From Eubacterium sp. CAG:248 (GTDB taxonomy: Bacteria > Bacillota > Clostridia > Lachnospirales > Lachnospiraceae): DNA of 34,270 bases. This document shows positions 1 to 8,442 of the stretch, in pieces. Made by a program: the position numbers and the translations under genes. The first letter of the stretch is position 1. Every line of letters starts with the position of its first letter. The stretch is taken from positions 1 to 34,270 of the forward strand of contig FR886149.1 of assembly GCA_000436475.1 (NCBI GenBank). The letters run 5' to 3'. The notes under the pieces were generated by a model that was not told the DNA's origin, did no database searches, and saw only the letters and a program-made list of their open reading frames with translations.

Positions 1-27
1 TTGCGTGTGAAAAATCTTATTTTTCAC
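1..27 (-). CDS. Start of a leftward gene, cut by the window edge
   Basis: A perfect AGGAGG at 35-40 (read leftward) stands 7 nt before a GTG at 27-25. The frame stays open to the window edge and gives M-K-N-K-I-F-H-T-Q. Only nine codons are visible, so no function can be given. The gene is divergent from the sugar kinase/GH3 unit and shares its upstream region, a common place for a regulator or transporter of that unit; that is inference. The start codon lies inside a perfect 11-bp inverted repeat (5-15 and 19-29). Confidence 0.45.
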
Positions 28-339
28 ACTAACTCCTCCTTGAATGTATCATAACACTGCCAGAATCCGTTCCGGCATATCTATATGTTCATATATATAT
101 TATCGGTTTTGAATACATATAATTAACCAATTGATAACTCCTATTGTAAATAATATTATGGAGCAATCGTTCTATTGTAAATAATGTTATTAACCAACAA
201 CATGTTATAAAACAATCTTAACCATAAGCTGTCAGCTGACTTTAATCTTTCGAATAAAAAGCCATATACTTTTTACTAAAGTATTTTACAAAAGTATGAT
301 AAAATATTGATATAAAACAAAAAGGAGGTCTGCTCTGAC
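28..339. promoter_or_regulatory. Divergent intergenic control region of the sugar unit
   Basis: This gene-free stretch lies between the leftward partial gene and the rightward kinase. It is AT-rich. It holds two 19-bp direct repeats, CTATTGTAAATAATATTAT at 141-159 and the same with one change at 172-190, whose starts are 31 bp apart, close to three helical turns. TTAACCAA occurs at 123-130 and 190-197. Near the kinase there is an ATACTTT/AAAGTAT inverted repeat and a promoter, listed separately. No RNA gene or ORF with a ribosome binding site is seen inside. Confidence 0.6.
266..300 (+). promoter_or_regulatory. Promoter with overlapping inverted-repeat operator
   Basis: A -35 TTTACT (272-277), 17-bp spacer and -10 TATGAT (295-300) predict transcription from about 307, 33 nt before the kinase start. 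An inverted repeat ATACTTT-N5-AAAGTAT (266-284) covers the -35, and a third AAAGTAT (291-297) overlaps the -10. A protein bound here would block RNA polymerase, so a repressor site is the simplest reading. The regulator is not identified. Confidence 0.5.
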
Positions 340-1968
340 GTGAATTCAAACAAAGATAATATTATAGAAAAAATTAATAATGGTGATACATTTTTAGGTA
401 TAGAATTCGGCTCAACAAGAATTAAAGCCGTTCTTATCCTTTCTGATGGTACGCCTGTCGCACAGGGAAGCCATACATGGGAAAACAGGCTTGAAAATAA
501 TATATGGACTTACCATATGGATGATATCATAACTGGTCTTCGATGCTGCTACCGTAGTCTTGCTGATAATATATCAGACACATATAATACAAACCTTACA
601 CACATAACAGCCCTTGGCGTAAGTGCCATGATGCATGGATATCTCGCATTTGACTCTAACGATAACCTGCTTGTTCCTTTCAGGACATGGCGTAACACTA
701 TAACTAAAGAGGCTGCTGATATACTTACTGAAGCTTTTGATTTCAACATACCTGAGCGCTGGAGTATAGCGCACCTTTATCAGGCTGTGTTAAACCATGA
801 AGAACATATTAATAATATTTCCTATATCACAACCCTTGCCGGTTTCATACACTATAGACTTACTGGAAAAAATGTTCTTGGCATAGGCGATGCATCTGGT
901 ATGTTTCCAGTTGATTCAGACACTCATGAATATGATGAACTTATGATAAACATATTCAACAATTTACCAAACAATACAGTTCTCCCCGATATAAGAACAC
1001 TTCTTCCTAAGATACTTGTTGCTGGTGATGATGCCGGAGTACTTACTAAAGAAGGAGCTTTACTGCTTGATCCTACTGGTACGTTACAGCCTGGATGTAT
1101 ATTATGCCCACCCGAGGGCGATGCTGGTACTGGTATGACGGCTACTAACAGTATAAGACAGGAAACAGGCAATGTATCAGCAGGTACTTCTATATTCTCC
1201 ATGGTCGTTTTAAAGCATTCACTTAAATCACTACATAGGGAAATAGATATGGTCACAACTCCTGATGGTTCCCCTGTTGCCATGGTTCACTGCAACAACT
1301 GCACTTCTGATATCAATGCATGGATCAATATTTTCAGGGAATTTGCCAAAGGTATTGGACTACAGATAAATGATAATGATTTGTATACATTTATGTTTAC
1401 CCAGGCTGGAATGGGAGAGGCTGACTGTGGCAGTCTTATGTCATACAACTGCTATTCTGGTGAACCTGTTATCGGTCTTAACCAGGGCTGTCCTATGTTT
1501 ATACATCCCGCCGACAGCCACTTTACACTCGCCAACTTTATGCGTACCAACATATACTCTGCCCTTGCACCTCTTAAGACAGGTATGGATATTCTTCTTA
1601 ATGATGAACATATAAAGCTTAACAGGATTATGGGACATGGCGGTCTTTTTAAGACTCCGGTTATAGGCCAGCGTATGCTTGCAGCAGCCATAGATACGCC
1701 TGTATCTGTTATGTCCAATGCTGGGGAAGGTGGCGCATGGGGAATAGCAATACTTGCAGCATACAGTAGTTACATTAGAAATTTTACTGACTGCCAGAAA
1801 AAGGATGCTTTATCTTTGGCTGATTATCTTGATCACTACATTTTTAACAGTTCTGATATAAGCACTGTTGAACCTGTTCCTGATGATGTTACTGGCTTTA
1901 ACACTTTTATCATGAATTATAAAAAAATGTTACCTGTTGAAAAAACTGCTGTTACAACCAATATATAA
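340..1968 (+). CDS. FGGY-family carbohydrate kinase
   Basis: Cytoplasmic sugar kinase of the FGGY family (xylulokinase/ribulokinase type), expected to phosphorylate a sugar with ATP. At 542 residues it has the two-domain layout: FGGY_N with the phosphate-binding LGIEFGSTRIKAVLI near residues 19-33, and FGGY_C from about residue 270. The GDAGTGM segment near residue 260 includes the likely catalytic Asp, and the ATP-side Gly-rich stretch GNVSAGTS follows. The start is GTG, 11 nt after AAGGAGG (322-328), which decides it. It precedes the GH3 gene by 34 nt, so the two probably form one unit that hydrolyses an imported glycoside and phosphorylates the sugar released. Substrate cannot be read from sequence; a pentose is plausible because the partner resembles beta-xylosidases, but this is inference. 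Confidence 0.85.
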   Translation: MNSNKDNIIEKINNGDTFLGIEFGSTRIKAVLILSDGTPVAQGSHTWENRLENNIWTYHMDDIITGLRCCYRSLADNISDTYNTNLTHITALGVSAMMHGYLAFDSNDNLLVPFRTWRNTITKEAADILTEAFDFNIPERWSIAHLYQAVLNHEEHINNISYITTLAGFIHYRLTGKNVLGIGDASGMFPVDSDTHEYDELMINIFNNLPNNTVLPDIRTLLPKILVAGDDAGVLTKEGALLLDPTGTLQPGCILCPPEGDAGTGMTATNSIRQETGNVSAGTSIFSMVVLKHSLKSLHREIDMVTTPDGSPVAMVHCNNCTSDINAWINIFREFAKGIGLQINDNDLYTFMFTQAGMGEADCGSLMSYNCYSGEPVIGLNQGCPMFIHPADSHFTLANFMRTNIYSALAPLKTGMDILLNDEHIKLNRIMGHGGLFKTPVIGQRMLAAAIDTPVSVMSNAGEGGAWGIAILAAYSSYIRNFTDCQKKDALSLADYLDHYIFNSSDISTVEPVPDDVTGFNTFIMNYKKMLPVEKTAVTTNI

Positions 1969-2002
1969 AAATGGTTAATATAAAAAAGATTTTTGTACAG
2001 AA

Positions 2003-4186
2003 ATGAGATTTATTATGGAACTTAGCAGAGATGAAATTAAAAATGAAAATATCAGAAAAACCGCTAAAAAACTTACAGATATGATGACGTCTGAGGAAAA
2101 AATCTACCAGACCTTAAACAGTACTCCTCCCATTGAAAGACTTGGTATAAATGGATATGATTGGTGGAATGAAGGCTTACATGGCGTGGCAAGAGCAGGA
2201 CTTGCAACTGTATTTCCTCAGGCGATTGGTCTTGCTGCAACATGGGATGAAACCCTTGCAGAGCAGGTGGCAGATGCTGTTTCAACTGAAGCAAGAGCCA
2301 AGTATAATATGCAGCAGCGTATGGATGATACCGGACGATATAAGGGACTTACTCTGTGGGCACCTAACATCAATATATTCCGTGATCCAAGATGGGGACG
2401 CGGTCATGAAACTTATGGTGAGGATCCTTATCTTACATCAAGAATGGGTATCAGATTCATAGAAGGTCTGCAGGGACACGATGAAAACTATCTTAAATCG
2501 GCAGCCTGTGTTAAACATTTTGCTGTCCATAGCGGGCCTGAAGGACTGCGGCATGAATTCAACGCAGTTGTATCTAAAAAAGATATGTATGATACTTATC
2601 TTCCTGCATTTAAAGCCTGTATACAGGAAGCCCATGTTGAAGCTGTTATGGGGGCTTACAACCGTACCAATGGTGAACCTTGCTGTGGAAGCCATACTCT
2701 TCTCATAGATATATTAAGAAACGAATTCGGATTTAAAGGTCATGTTGTATCTGACTGTTTTGCTATAAGAGATTTTCATGAACACCATAAAGTCACTTCC
2801 ACACCAGAGGAGTCCGCTGCCATGGCTATGAACAACGGTTGTGATTTAAACTGTGGTCATATGTTTTTACATCTTATTGAAGCACTTAATGACGGACTTA
2901 TAAGTAACGAACGTTTATCCGAAGCTGTTACCAATCTTTATGCAACACGTATTAAGCTTGGTTTATCAAGAAAAGAGATTGCAGCTGCAACTGATATACA
3001 GGATAACCGTCCTGACAATCCTTATGATAATATAAGCTACGATGTTGTTGATTCGCCAGCCATGCAAAAACTTAATCTTCATGCAGCAGAAAAATCTTTT
3101 GTATTACTTAAAAACAAAGATAACATTCTTCCTCTTGATAAGACTAAGCTTCACACTATAGGAATAATCGGTCCTAATGCTAACAGCAGGCGCGCTCTTG
3201 TCGGCAACTATGAAGGAACTCCTTCAAGATACTATACTGTATCCGAGGGTATTCAGGACTATGTAGAAAAATATTGCGATAATAATATACGTATAAGAGT
3301 ATCTGACGGATGCCATCTGTATAAAGAAGGCTGGAAAACCAACAGAACATCAGAAGTAAAAATGATATGTGAAGAAAGTGATGTTCTTATAGCCTGTATG
3401 GGACTCGATGCCAGTATAGAAGGTGAACAGGGTGATGCAGGAAATGACTATGCAAGTGGTGATAAGATAAATCTTAATCTGCCAGGAGAACAGGAACAGA
3501 TATTAAAAACTATGCTTGACAGTGGCAAACCTGTTATTCTGCTTCTTTTATCTGGTAGTGCACTTGCCGTAAACTATGCAGATGAACATGCCGCTGCTAT
3601 TATGCAGTGCTGGTATCCAGGTGCAGAAGGCGGCCGTGCTATCGCAAGGGTGCTTTTCGGAGATATTTCTCCACAAGGACATCTTCCCGTAACATTTTAC
3701 AGGAGTACCGAAGAACTTCCTGATTTTACTGACTACTCTATGAAAGGAAGAACATATAGATACATGAAGCAGGAAGCCTTATATCCTTTTGGCTATGGTC
3801 TGTCATATACTACATACAGTTTTGATAATCTATGTGTTTCTGCTAACAGAAACATACCTGATACCACAACAGCTGTTATATCATGTACAGTAACCAATAC
3901 TGGTAAATATGATAGTTTCTGCTGTGTACAGCTATATGTAAAAGTTCTTATGGATGGCACACCTAATCCACAGCTTAAAGCATTTACCAATGTATATTTA
4001 AAAGCTGGTGAACAGAAAAACATAAATATACACCTTGACAAAAAAGCTTTCTGCCTCGTTGATGATAATGGACAGGATTACATTCCCGATGCAACATTCA
4101 GAATATATGCCGGTCAGAGCCAGCCAGACAATAGAAGCTGTGAGCTTCTTAAACAGAAGCCTCTAAGCATGGATATACATTTCTAA
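2003..4186 (+). CDS. Glycoside hydrolase family 3, beta-xylosidase/beta-glucosidase type
   Basis: Retaining exo-acting beta-glycosidase without signal peptide, so it acts on imported oligosaccharides. Its 727 residues show the GH3 order: N-terminal barrel with RLGINGYDWWNEGLHGVAR near residue 47, the nucleophile Asp in VVSDCFAI (about D251), a C-terminal alpha/beta domain with GLDASIEGE (candidate acid/base Glu) and LNLPGEQEQIL, then a fibronectin III-like domain over the last 100 residues or so. The SDC-type nucleophile motif and GLDxSIEgE are typical of the xylosidase-like branch; the actual sugar is uncertain. The start is weakly defined: ATG at 2003 has no clear ribosome site, and an in-frame ATG at 2015 has only GAGA before it. 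It follows the FGGY kinase by 34 nt and is probably co-transcribed. No strong terminator follows; AAAAAC/GTTTTT near 4205-4221 is AT-only and weak. Confidence 0.9.
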   Translation: MRFIMELSRDEIKNENIRKTAKKLTDMMTSEEKIYQTLNSTPPIERLGINGYDWWNEGLHGVARAGLATVFPQAIGLAATWDETLAEQVADAVSTEARAKYNMQQRMDDTGRYKGLTLWAPNINIFRDPRWGRGHETYGEDPYLTSRMGIRFIEGLQGHDENYLKSAACVKHFAVHSGPEGLRHEFNAVVSKKDMYDTYLPAFKACIQEAHVEAVMGAYNRTNGEPCCGSHTLLIDILRNEFGFKGHVVSDCFAIRDFHEHHKVTSTPEESAAMAMNNGCDLNCGHMFLHLIEALNDGLISNERLSEAVTNLYATRIKLGLSRKEIAAATDIQDNRPDNPYDNISYDVVDSPAMQKLNLHAAEKSFVLLKNKDNILPLDKTKLHTIGIIGPNANSRRALVGNYEGTPSRYYTVSEGIQDYVEKYCDNNIRIRVSDGCHLYKEGWKTNRTSEVKMICEESDVLIACMGLDASIEGEQGDAGNDYASGDKINLNLPGEQEQILKTMLDSGKPVILLLLSGSALAVNYADEHAAAIMQCWYPGAEGGRAIARVLFGDISPQGHLPVTFYRSTEELPDFTDYSMKGRTYRYMKQEALYPFGYGLSYTTYSFDNLCVSANRNIPDTTTAVISCTVTNTGKYDSFCCVQLYVKVLMDGTPNPQLKAFTNVYLKAGEQKNINIHLDKKAFCLVDDNGQDYIPDATFRIYAGQSQPDNRSCELLKQKPLSMDIHF

Positions 4187-4281
4187 TTGTGATAATAATA
4201 TATTAAAAAACTCTAGGTTTTTAAATACATCCTGACTAACCACTATGTTTTGCGTACTATATTTTATAATAATATTATCTA

Positions 4282-4309
4282 TTGTTTTATAAATATTCTG
4301 TGTTATAAT
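4282..4309 (+). promoter_or_regulatory. Candidate promoter of the EAL gene
   Basis: A perfect -10 TATAAT (4304-4309) is preceded after 16 bp by TTGTTT (4282-4287), a poor -35. It suggests that the EAL gene is transcribed separately from the sugar unit, with a leader of about 100 nt. In the AT-rich 198-bp gap this could arise by chance. Confidence 0.35.
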
Positions 4310-4414
4310 ATATATGTTTTTAATACGTGACATAAAACAATAATTATTTTAGCAATATATCGTAACCCTAGTGCAATATTTTTTATGGGGCATTTAAAGA
4401 TTGGAGAATATCTA

Positions 4415-6082
4415 ATGAATACTGCAGATTTATTCTGGAAGGATATGGATCCTTCTTTTCCAGATATTATAAAGGCCATAACATCTCTCTCAAAAAAGTC
4501 TTATATCTCTATCACTAACCTGAGAACAGATATAACATGGTGGTCAGGTCGGGCTGTGGATTACTTTCATCTAAAAGAGAATTATACTATAAAAGGTAAA
4601 GAAAAAGGCAGCCGTTCTATCCACCCTGATGATGTAGAAGCTTTCAAAAATGGATTCAGGGAACGTCTTGCAGGAAAAAACCTTGATGAGCCATGGGAAT
4701 ACCGTATCAAGGACGGTGAAAAATATCATCGTTTCAGTGCCAAGGCAAGATTAATATACGATAATGAAAATAAACCTTTATATATTGTAATACGATATGA
4801 TAACTACGGTATATCAGATGATGTTGACTCTGTAACAGGGCTTAACAACGACTCTCTCCTTAATCAGCATATTACTGATATCACTTCTTATACTGGTAAA
4901 AAGACAGTTCTTCTTAAGATTGGTATTAACCAGTTCAGCCACATTAATGTTATGTATGGTGTTACATTTTCAGATAAGATACTTAACAGCGTTGCACAGA
5001 CTCTTATCAGTACTGTTAAAAATGCTGGAAATATATATCGTTCATCCGGTGCTAACTTTATCATAAGCTTTAAAGATATGTCAAAGGATGAGCTTCATCA
5101 CGTATATGATGACATCGCCTATGAATTATCTAATCATATTGTTGTAGAGAATATGAAGGTTCCTCTTAAGATATGCGCCGGTGCTGTATATATTGAGCCT
5201 CACATGAACGAGATTAACGCTATAAGAAGCCGTCTTACATATGCTATCAACCATTCGAAATCAGCTCATCATGGTGAACTTGTAATATTCAATGATGAAA
5301 TAAGCGGTAACAGTGAATATCAGTTTAATCTCATCAGTCTTATACATAAAAGTGCTACAACCGATTTTAAAGGCTTCAGACTTTTCTATCAGCCTATAGC
5401 CGATACTAAAACAGGTATTATAAAAGGCATGGAAGCTCTTATAAGATGGGAGCTTGAGCCATATGGTGTTGTTTCTCCTGGTATATTCATGGAGTGGCTT
5501 GAACAGGATCCTTGTATATTTGACCTTGGAAACTGGATTATAAGAACTGCCCTCTCTGATATAAAAAGACTCCGCAGGAATCATCATGACTTCTTTGTTA
5601 ATGTCAATATAGCTGCTGCCCAGCTTGAAAGAAAAGAGTTCAGGGATTCTGTGCTGTCTATCATAAAAGAAACCAACTCTACACCAGAGGAGCTATGCCT
5701 GGAATTAACAGAAAGATGCCGTGACCTTGATGTTAACTTCCTGAAAAATGAAGTCAATTTCTTCCGCTCACATGGTATTAAAATAGCTCTTGACGATTTT
5801 GGCACTGGAAACAGTTCATTAAGTCTTGCCCTGGAGCTTCCTTTCGATGAGCTTAAGGTTGATATGAGTTTCATAAAGGATATAAAGAATAAGCCACAGA
5901 ATCAGGCTATGGTGCAGTCTATAATTGACTATGCAAAAAGAACTAATACAGAAATCTGTATAGAAGGTATAGAAGATGCCAATGTTGACAACTATATCAA
6001 ACATTTTGGAGCCACATGGCATCAGGGATATTACTATTCCCGCCCTGTACCTATTGACGAATTTGAAGCGTTGATGTCTTAG
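4415..6082 (+). CDS. PAS / degenerate GGDEF / EAL cyclic-di-GMP phosphodiesterase
   Basis: Soluble c-di-GMP signalling protein of 555 residues. A PAS-like domain (roughly residues 25-135) is followed by a GGDEF-fold domain (about 145-290) whose GGDEF signature is replaced by S-G-A-N-F, so cyclase activity is unlikely. The EAL domain (about 310-555) looks catalytic: EAL at 340-342 in MEALIRWE, the Glu of LTE, DDFGTG, the Lys of LKVD, EGIE and the closing QGYYYSRP. Predicted activity is hydrolysis of c-di-GMP to pGpG, perhaps with the dead GGDEF domain as a GTP sensor as known for some GGDEF-EAL proteins. ATG 4415 is preferred because GGAG (4403-4406) lies 8 nt upstream; an in-frame ATG at 4385 lacks a site. 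It ends at a two-way terminator. Confidence 0.9.
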   Translation: MNTADLFWKDMDPSFPDIIKAITSLSKKSYISITNLRTDITWWSGRAVDYFHLKENYTIKGKEKGSRSIHPDDVEAFKNGFRERLAGKNLDEPWEYRIKDGEKYHRFSAKARLIYDNENKPLYIVIRYDNYGISDDVDSVTGLNNDSLLNQHITDITSYTGKKTVLLKIGINQFSHINVMYGVTFSDKILNSVAQTLISTVKNAGNIYRSSGANFIISFKDMSKDELHHVYDDIAYELSNHIVVENMKVPLKICAGAVYIEPHMNEINAIRSRLTYAINHSKSAHHGELVIFNDEISGNSEYQFNLISLIHKSATTDFKGFRLFYQPIADTKTGIIKGMEALIRWELEPYGVVSPGIFMEWLEQDPCIFDLGNWIIRTALSDIKRLRRNHHDFFVNVNIAAAQLERKEFRDSVLSIIKETNSTPEELCLELTERCRDLDVNFLKNEVNFFRSHGIKIALDDFGTGNSSLSLALELPFDELKVDMSFIKDIKNKPQNQAMVQSIIDYAKRTNTEICIEGIEDANVDNYIKHFGATWHQGYYYSRPVPIDEFEALMS

Positions 6083-6129
6083 ATATCTGCCTGCTGCAGT
6101 CAGCTAAGATTATCAGTCTGTTAAACATT

Positions 6130-6188
6130 AAAACCGGCATATTGATACATTCATGAATTTTGATGTATTAATATTGCCGGTTTTATTT
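6130..6188. terminator. Two-way intrinsic terminator
   Basis: A long hairpin pairs 6130-6150 (AAAACCGGCATATTGATACAT) with 6163-6184, with one bulge and one G-T pair. A T-run follows on the plus side and an A-run precedes it, giving T's on the minus side. It sits between the convergent EAL gene and the DUF3737 gene and should end both transcripts. Confidence 0.8.
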
Positions 6189-6194
6189 TTTAGC

Positions 6195-7070
6195 TTAATG
6201 CTCATCACCTGTATTAATAACAGGACATATTATATTAGTTTTTTCTGGGTCAATCTTATCCTTATCCATAATAAGCTCACCTATCTTTTCAGCCTTTATA
6301 ACACCAGCTGATGGATTAAATACACTGTCTATTTTTCCATTTATATCCACATTAACATTGGAATATTCAAATGCAAGTGTTGTGTTTATAAGTGTGCAAT
6401 TTTTCATAATAAGGTTATCTATATAACACATTCCCTGAAGGCTTTCTATTGTACAGTTAATAAATGTAAGATTCTTTGAATTCCAGCCAAGATACTCTCC
6501 TGATATATAAGAATCATATACCGTCACATTATTAGTATTCCAGAATGCATCCTTAGATAACATCTTGGCATTGTGTATCTCTACATTCTCAGAACCATCA
6601 AACGGGTAATTGCCAGCAAGCTGAAAATCTATTATTTTCATATTCTTACTGTTCATGGCAAAATAATCACCTTTTGCACTTACCTTTTCCATAGTAACTC
6701 CATCACAGTTCCACAAAGTTTCAGCTGCATTTGGCATAAATACATTTGACAATGTAAGATTCCTGCACCTTCTGAAATTCTTAGGTGCTTCTATAAGCGT
6801 ATCCCTGACAAGAAGATTGTCTGTATACCATACACCCGCTCTTGCCATTTCAGCCCATGTGCAGTTATCTGCAACTATATCATTTGCATACCATAAAGGA
6901 TATTTCCACTGGAAGCTGCTGTTTTTCAATTCAATATTGTCTGATTCTTTCAAAGGCGACTCACCTTCTCCAAATATTGTGTTATTGATTTGAAGGTTAC
7001 TTTTATTGAATAATGGACGTTCGCCTGTATAATATCTGTCATTTATTGTTTCTATTGATTTACCTGACAT
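6195..7070 (-). CDS. DUF3737 family right-handed beta-helix protein
   Basis: A 291-residue soluble protein recognised as the DUF3737 family. The sequence is a run of short pentapeptide-like or parallel beta-helix turns rich in Asn and aromatic residues (N-x-L/I-x-x-x-N/D patterns such as NLTFINCTIESL and NLIMKNCTLINT), with the family hallmarks YYTGERPLF, the W-K-Y-P-L-W-Y stretch near residue 54 and GEYLGWNSKNLTFINCT. No signal peptide or membrane segment. Biochemical function is unknown. The start ATG follows AAGGA after 9-10 nt. It is the last gene of the 9921-6195 leftward unit, 21 nt after the amidase gene. Confidence 0.85.
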   Translation of the reverse strand: MSGKSIETINDRYYTGERPLFNKSNLQINNTIFGEGESPLKESDNIELKNSSFQWKYPLWYANDIVADNCTWAEMARAGVWYTDNLLVRDTLIEAPKNFRRCRNLTLSNVFMPNAAETLWNCDGVTMEKVSAKGDYFAMNSKNMKIIDFQLAGNYPFDGSENVEIHNAKMLSKDAFWNTNNVTVYDSYISGEYLGWNSKNLTFINCTIESLQGMCYIDNLIMKNCTLINTTLAFEYSNVNVDINGKIDSVFNPSAGVIKAEKIGELIMDKDKIDPEKTNIICPVINTGDEH

Positions 7071-7091
7071 CGTCTTTTATCCTTCTTTGTT

Positions 7092-8204
7092 TTATTGTAA
7101 TACTGCTTCAAGTATGCCTGCCGCATCTGCTCTTGCAAGAGCATCAAGCTGTGCATCCGTACTAAGATAATTTCTATAATCATTCACATTACTTAAAAAA
7201 GCATGTTCAACTATAATAGTTGGAATTCCTGCACGCGTTCCTTCATTGATAAGTCCATAATAATCAGCCATAGAACCATCCGGATACAATTCATTTACTG
7301 TATTAAGCCTCTGCAGTATGCCATCCTTATATTCATTACCATTCCAGCTGTCGTTAGCTATTGGAATACCTATCCCATTAAGCTTTGCAAGTATAGAATA
7401 TGCAAGACTTCTCTCTCTGTCATATATGCTTGTAAATCTTGCATTCGCCGGCTGATATCTGCTGCAGCTCATAAGAACCATGCAGCCATGTGCATCAAGC
7501 TCATCAGTACTTTTACTGTTAATATGCATTGATATTACATAATCTGCATTATTAGCTGCTGCATATTCTATACGGCCTGCTAAACTTACTGCTGTGTCAG
7601 AGTTACGTGTCATCACTACTCTTATATTATCATTCTGTTCAAGATAGTATTTTAGTTTGCGTGCTATAGTCATAGTTATATTTTTTTCTTTAATAAGAGT
7701 GCCATCATAGTTTTCCTTAGTTCCTTCGTTGCTGCCTCCATGCCCTGGATCTATACATATCGTTATCCTATTGTCCACTGTATCACCTGCAGCTTCATTT
7801 GCAGCCTCATTAGTTCCTTCATCAAAACCATTCCACTCATTATTATCTTCGCTGTCACTCTGGTCTTTATTATCACTATCATCATCTGCCCGCTCATCAG
7901 TAGTATATTCTGAATCATCAGATACTTTGGCTTCTTCTGTGCTGTTTGTATCTGTTTCCTGCAAAGCCTGTGTATCCATATCTGCTTTTGTTTCAGATGC
8001 TGACTGTGTTTCAGCTTTAGCGTTGTTATCTGATGGCTGACTGTTATGTACCATAGCTGTATTACTGCCTGAAGCAACATTTTTATTGTTACCACAGCCC
8101 GTCATGCCAGTCATGACCGCAGCTGTCAGTATGATAAGAAAAATGCTGCATATCAATCTGAAAATATTGTTTTTATAATGCTTATTATTATATATTTTTT
8201 TCAT
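7092..8204 (-). CDS. N-acetylmuramoyl-L-alanine amidase (Amidase_3), probable lipoprotein
   Basis: Zinc-dependent cell-wall amidase that cuts the bond between MurNAc and L-Ala of the stem peptide. The 370-residue product has an N-terminal hydrophobic stretch ending in M-T-G-C (Cys 37), a plausible lipobox, then an acidic Ser/Asp/Glu-rich linker of about 120 residues, then the catalytic domain. Zinc ligands and active site are visible: ICIDPGHGG (His), the Glu of LIKEKNITM, SMHINS (His) and IIVEHAFLSN (Glu). The start at 8204 (MKKIYNNK) places the signal peptide correctly; a frame upstream adds 35 residues but lies wholly within the preceding gene. It overlaps that gene's 3' end by 17 nt, implying coupled translation. 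The site before it (AGAAAAG) is weak. Confidence 0.85.
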   Translation of the reverse strand: MKKIYNNKHYKNNIFRLICSIFLIILTAAVMTGMTGCGNNKNVASGSNTAMVHNSQPSDNNAKAETQSASETKADMDTQALQETDTNSTEEAKVSDDSEYTTDERADDDSDNKDQSDSEDNNEWNGFDEGTNEAANEAAGDTVDNRITICIDPGHGGSNEGTKENYDGTLIKEKNITMTIARKLKYYLEQNDNIRVVMTRNSDTAVSLAGRIEYAAANNADYVISMHINSKSTDELDAHGCMVLMSCSRYQPANARFTSIYDRERSLAYSILAKLNGIGIPIANDSWNGNEYKDGILQRLNTVNELYPDGSMADYYGLINEGTRAGIPTIIVEHAFLSNVNDYRNYLSTDAQLDALARADAAGILEAVLQ

Positions 8205-8430
8205 TATTTTTCTTTTCTGCCACTTTCTTAAGATACTCGCTCTTAAGACTGCTTTCAGCCTTAAGCCTTTTATTTTCTTCCTTAAGATAACAAAAATACT
8301 CTTTTGCAAGCTTTACGCCACCTCTTACAGCAACATCCTCATGCTTTTCCATATCATCAAGCCACTGCATAAGAGACTTCTCTCTTATATCATTGTATGT
8401 ATTGTCTTCAATATTTCTGAACCCTAACAT
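8188..8430 (-). CDS. Small coiled-coil protein, function unknown
   Basis: An 80-residue protein I do not recognise. The N-terminal half is mixed (LGFRNIEDNTYNDIREKSL, then a W-L-D-D-M segment). The C-terminal 35 residues are Lys/Glu/Leu-rich with heptad-like spacing, consistent with a coiled coil. No membrane segment or signal peptide. The ATG follows AAAGGAAG after about 6 nt. It lies 12 nt after the Lon-like AAA+ gene and overlaps the amidase gene by 17 nt, so it is made with them. A role as an adaptor for the ATPase is possible from position only. Confidence 0.65.
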   Translation of the reverse strand: MLGFRNIEDNTYNDIREKSLMQWLDDMEKHEDVAVRGGVKLAKEYFCYLKEENKRLKAESSLKSEYLKKVAEKKNNEKNI

Positions 8431-8442
8431 ATTTATCTTCCT

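Noticed and set aside
1..30. Inverted repeat at the left edge as a terminator
   Set aside because: There is no U-run after it on either strand, and a ribosome site and start codon overlap it.
4205..4221. Terminator after the GH3 gene
   Set aside because: The stem is AAAAAC/GTTTTT only, too weak to support termination.
8205..8309. N-terminal extension of the amidase
   Set aside because: The extra 35 residues are a frame shadow of the preceding 80-residue gene. They would bury the signal peptide, so the start was set at 8204.
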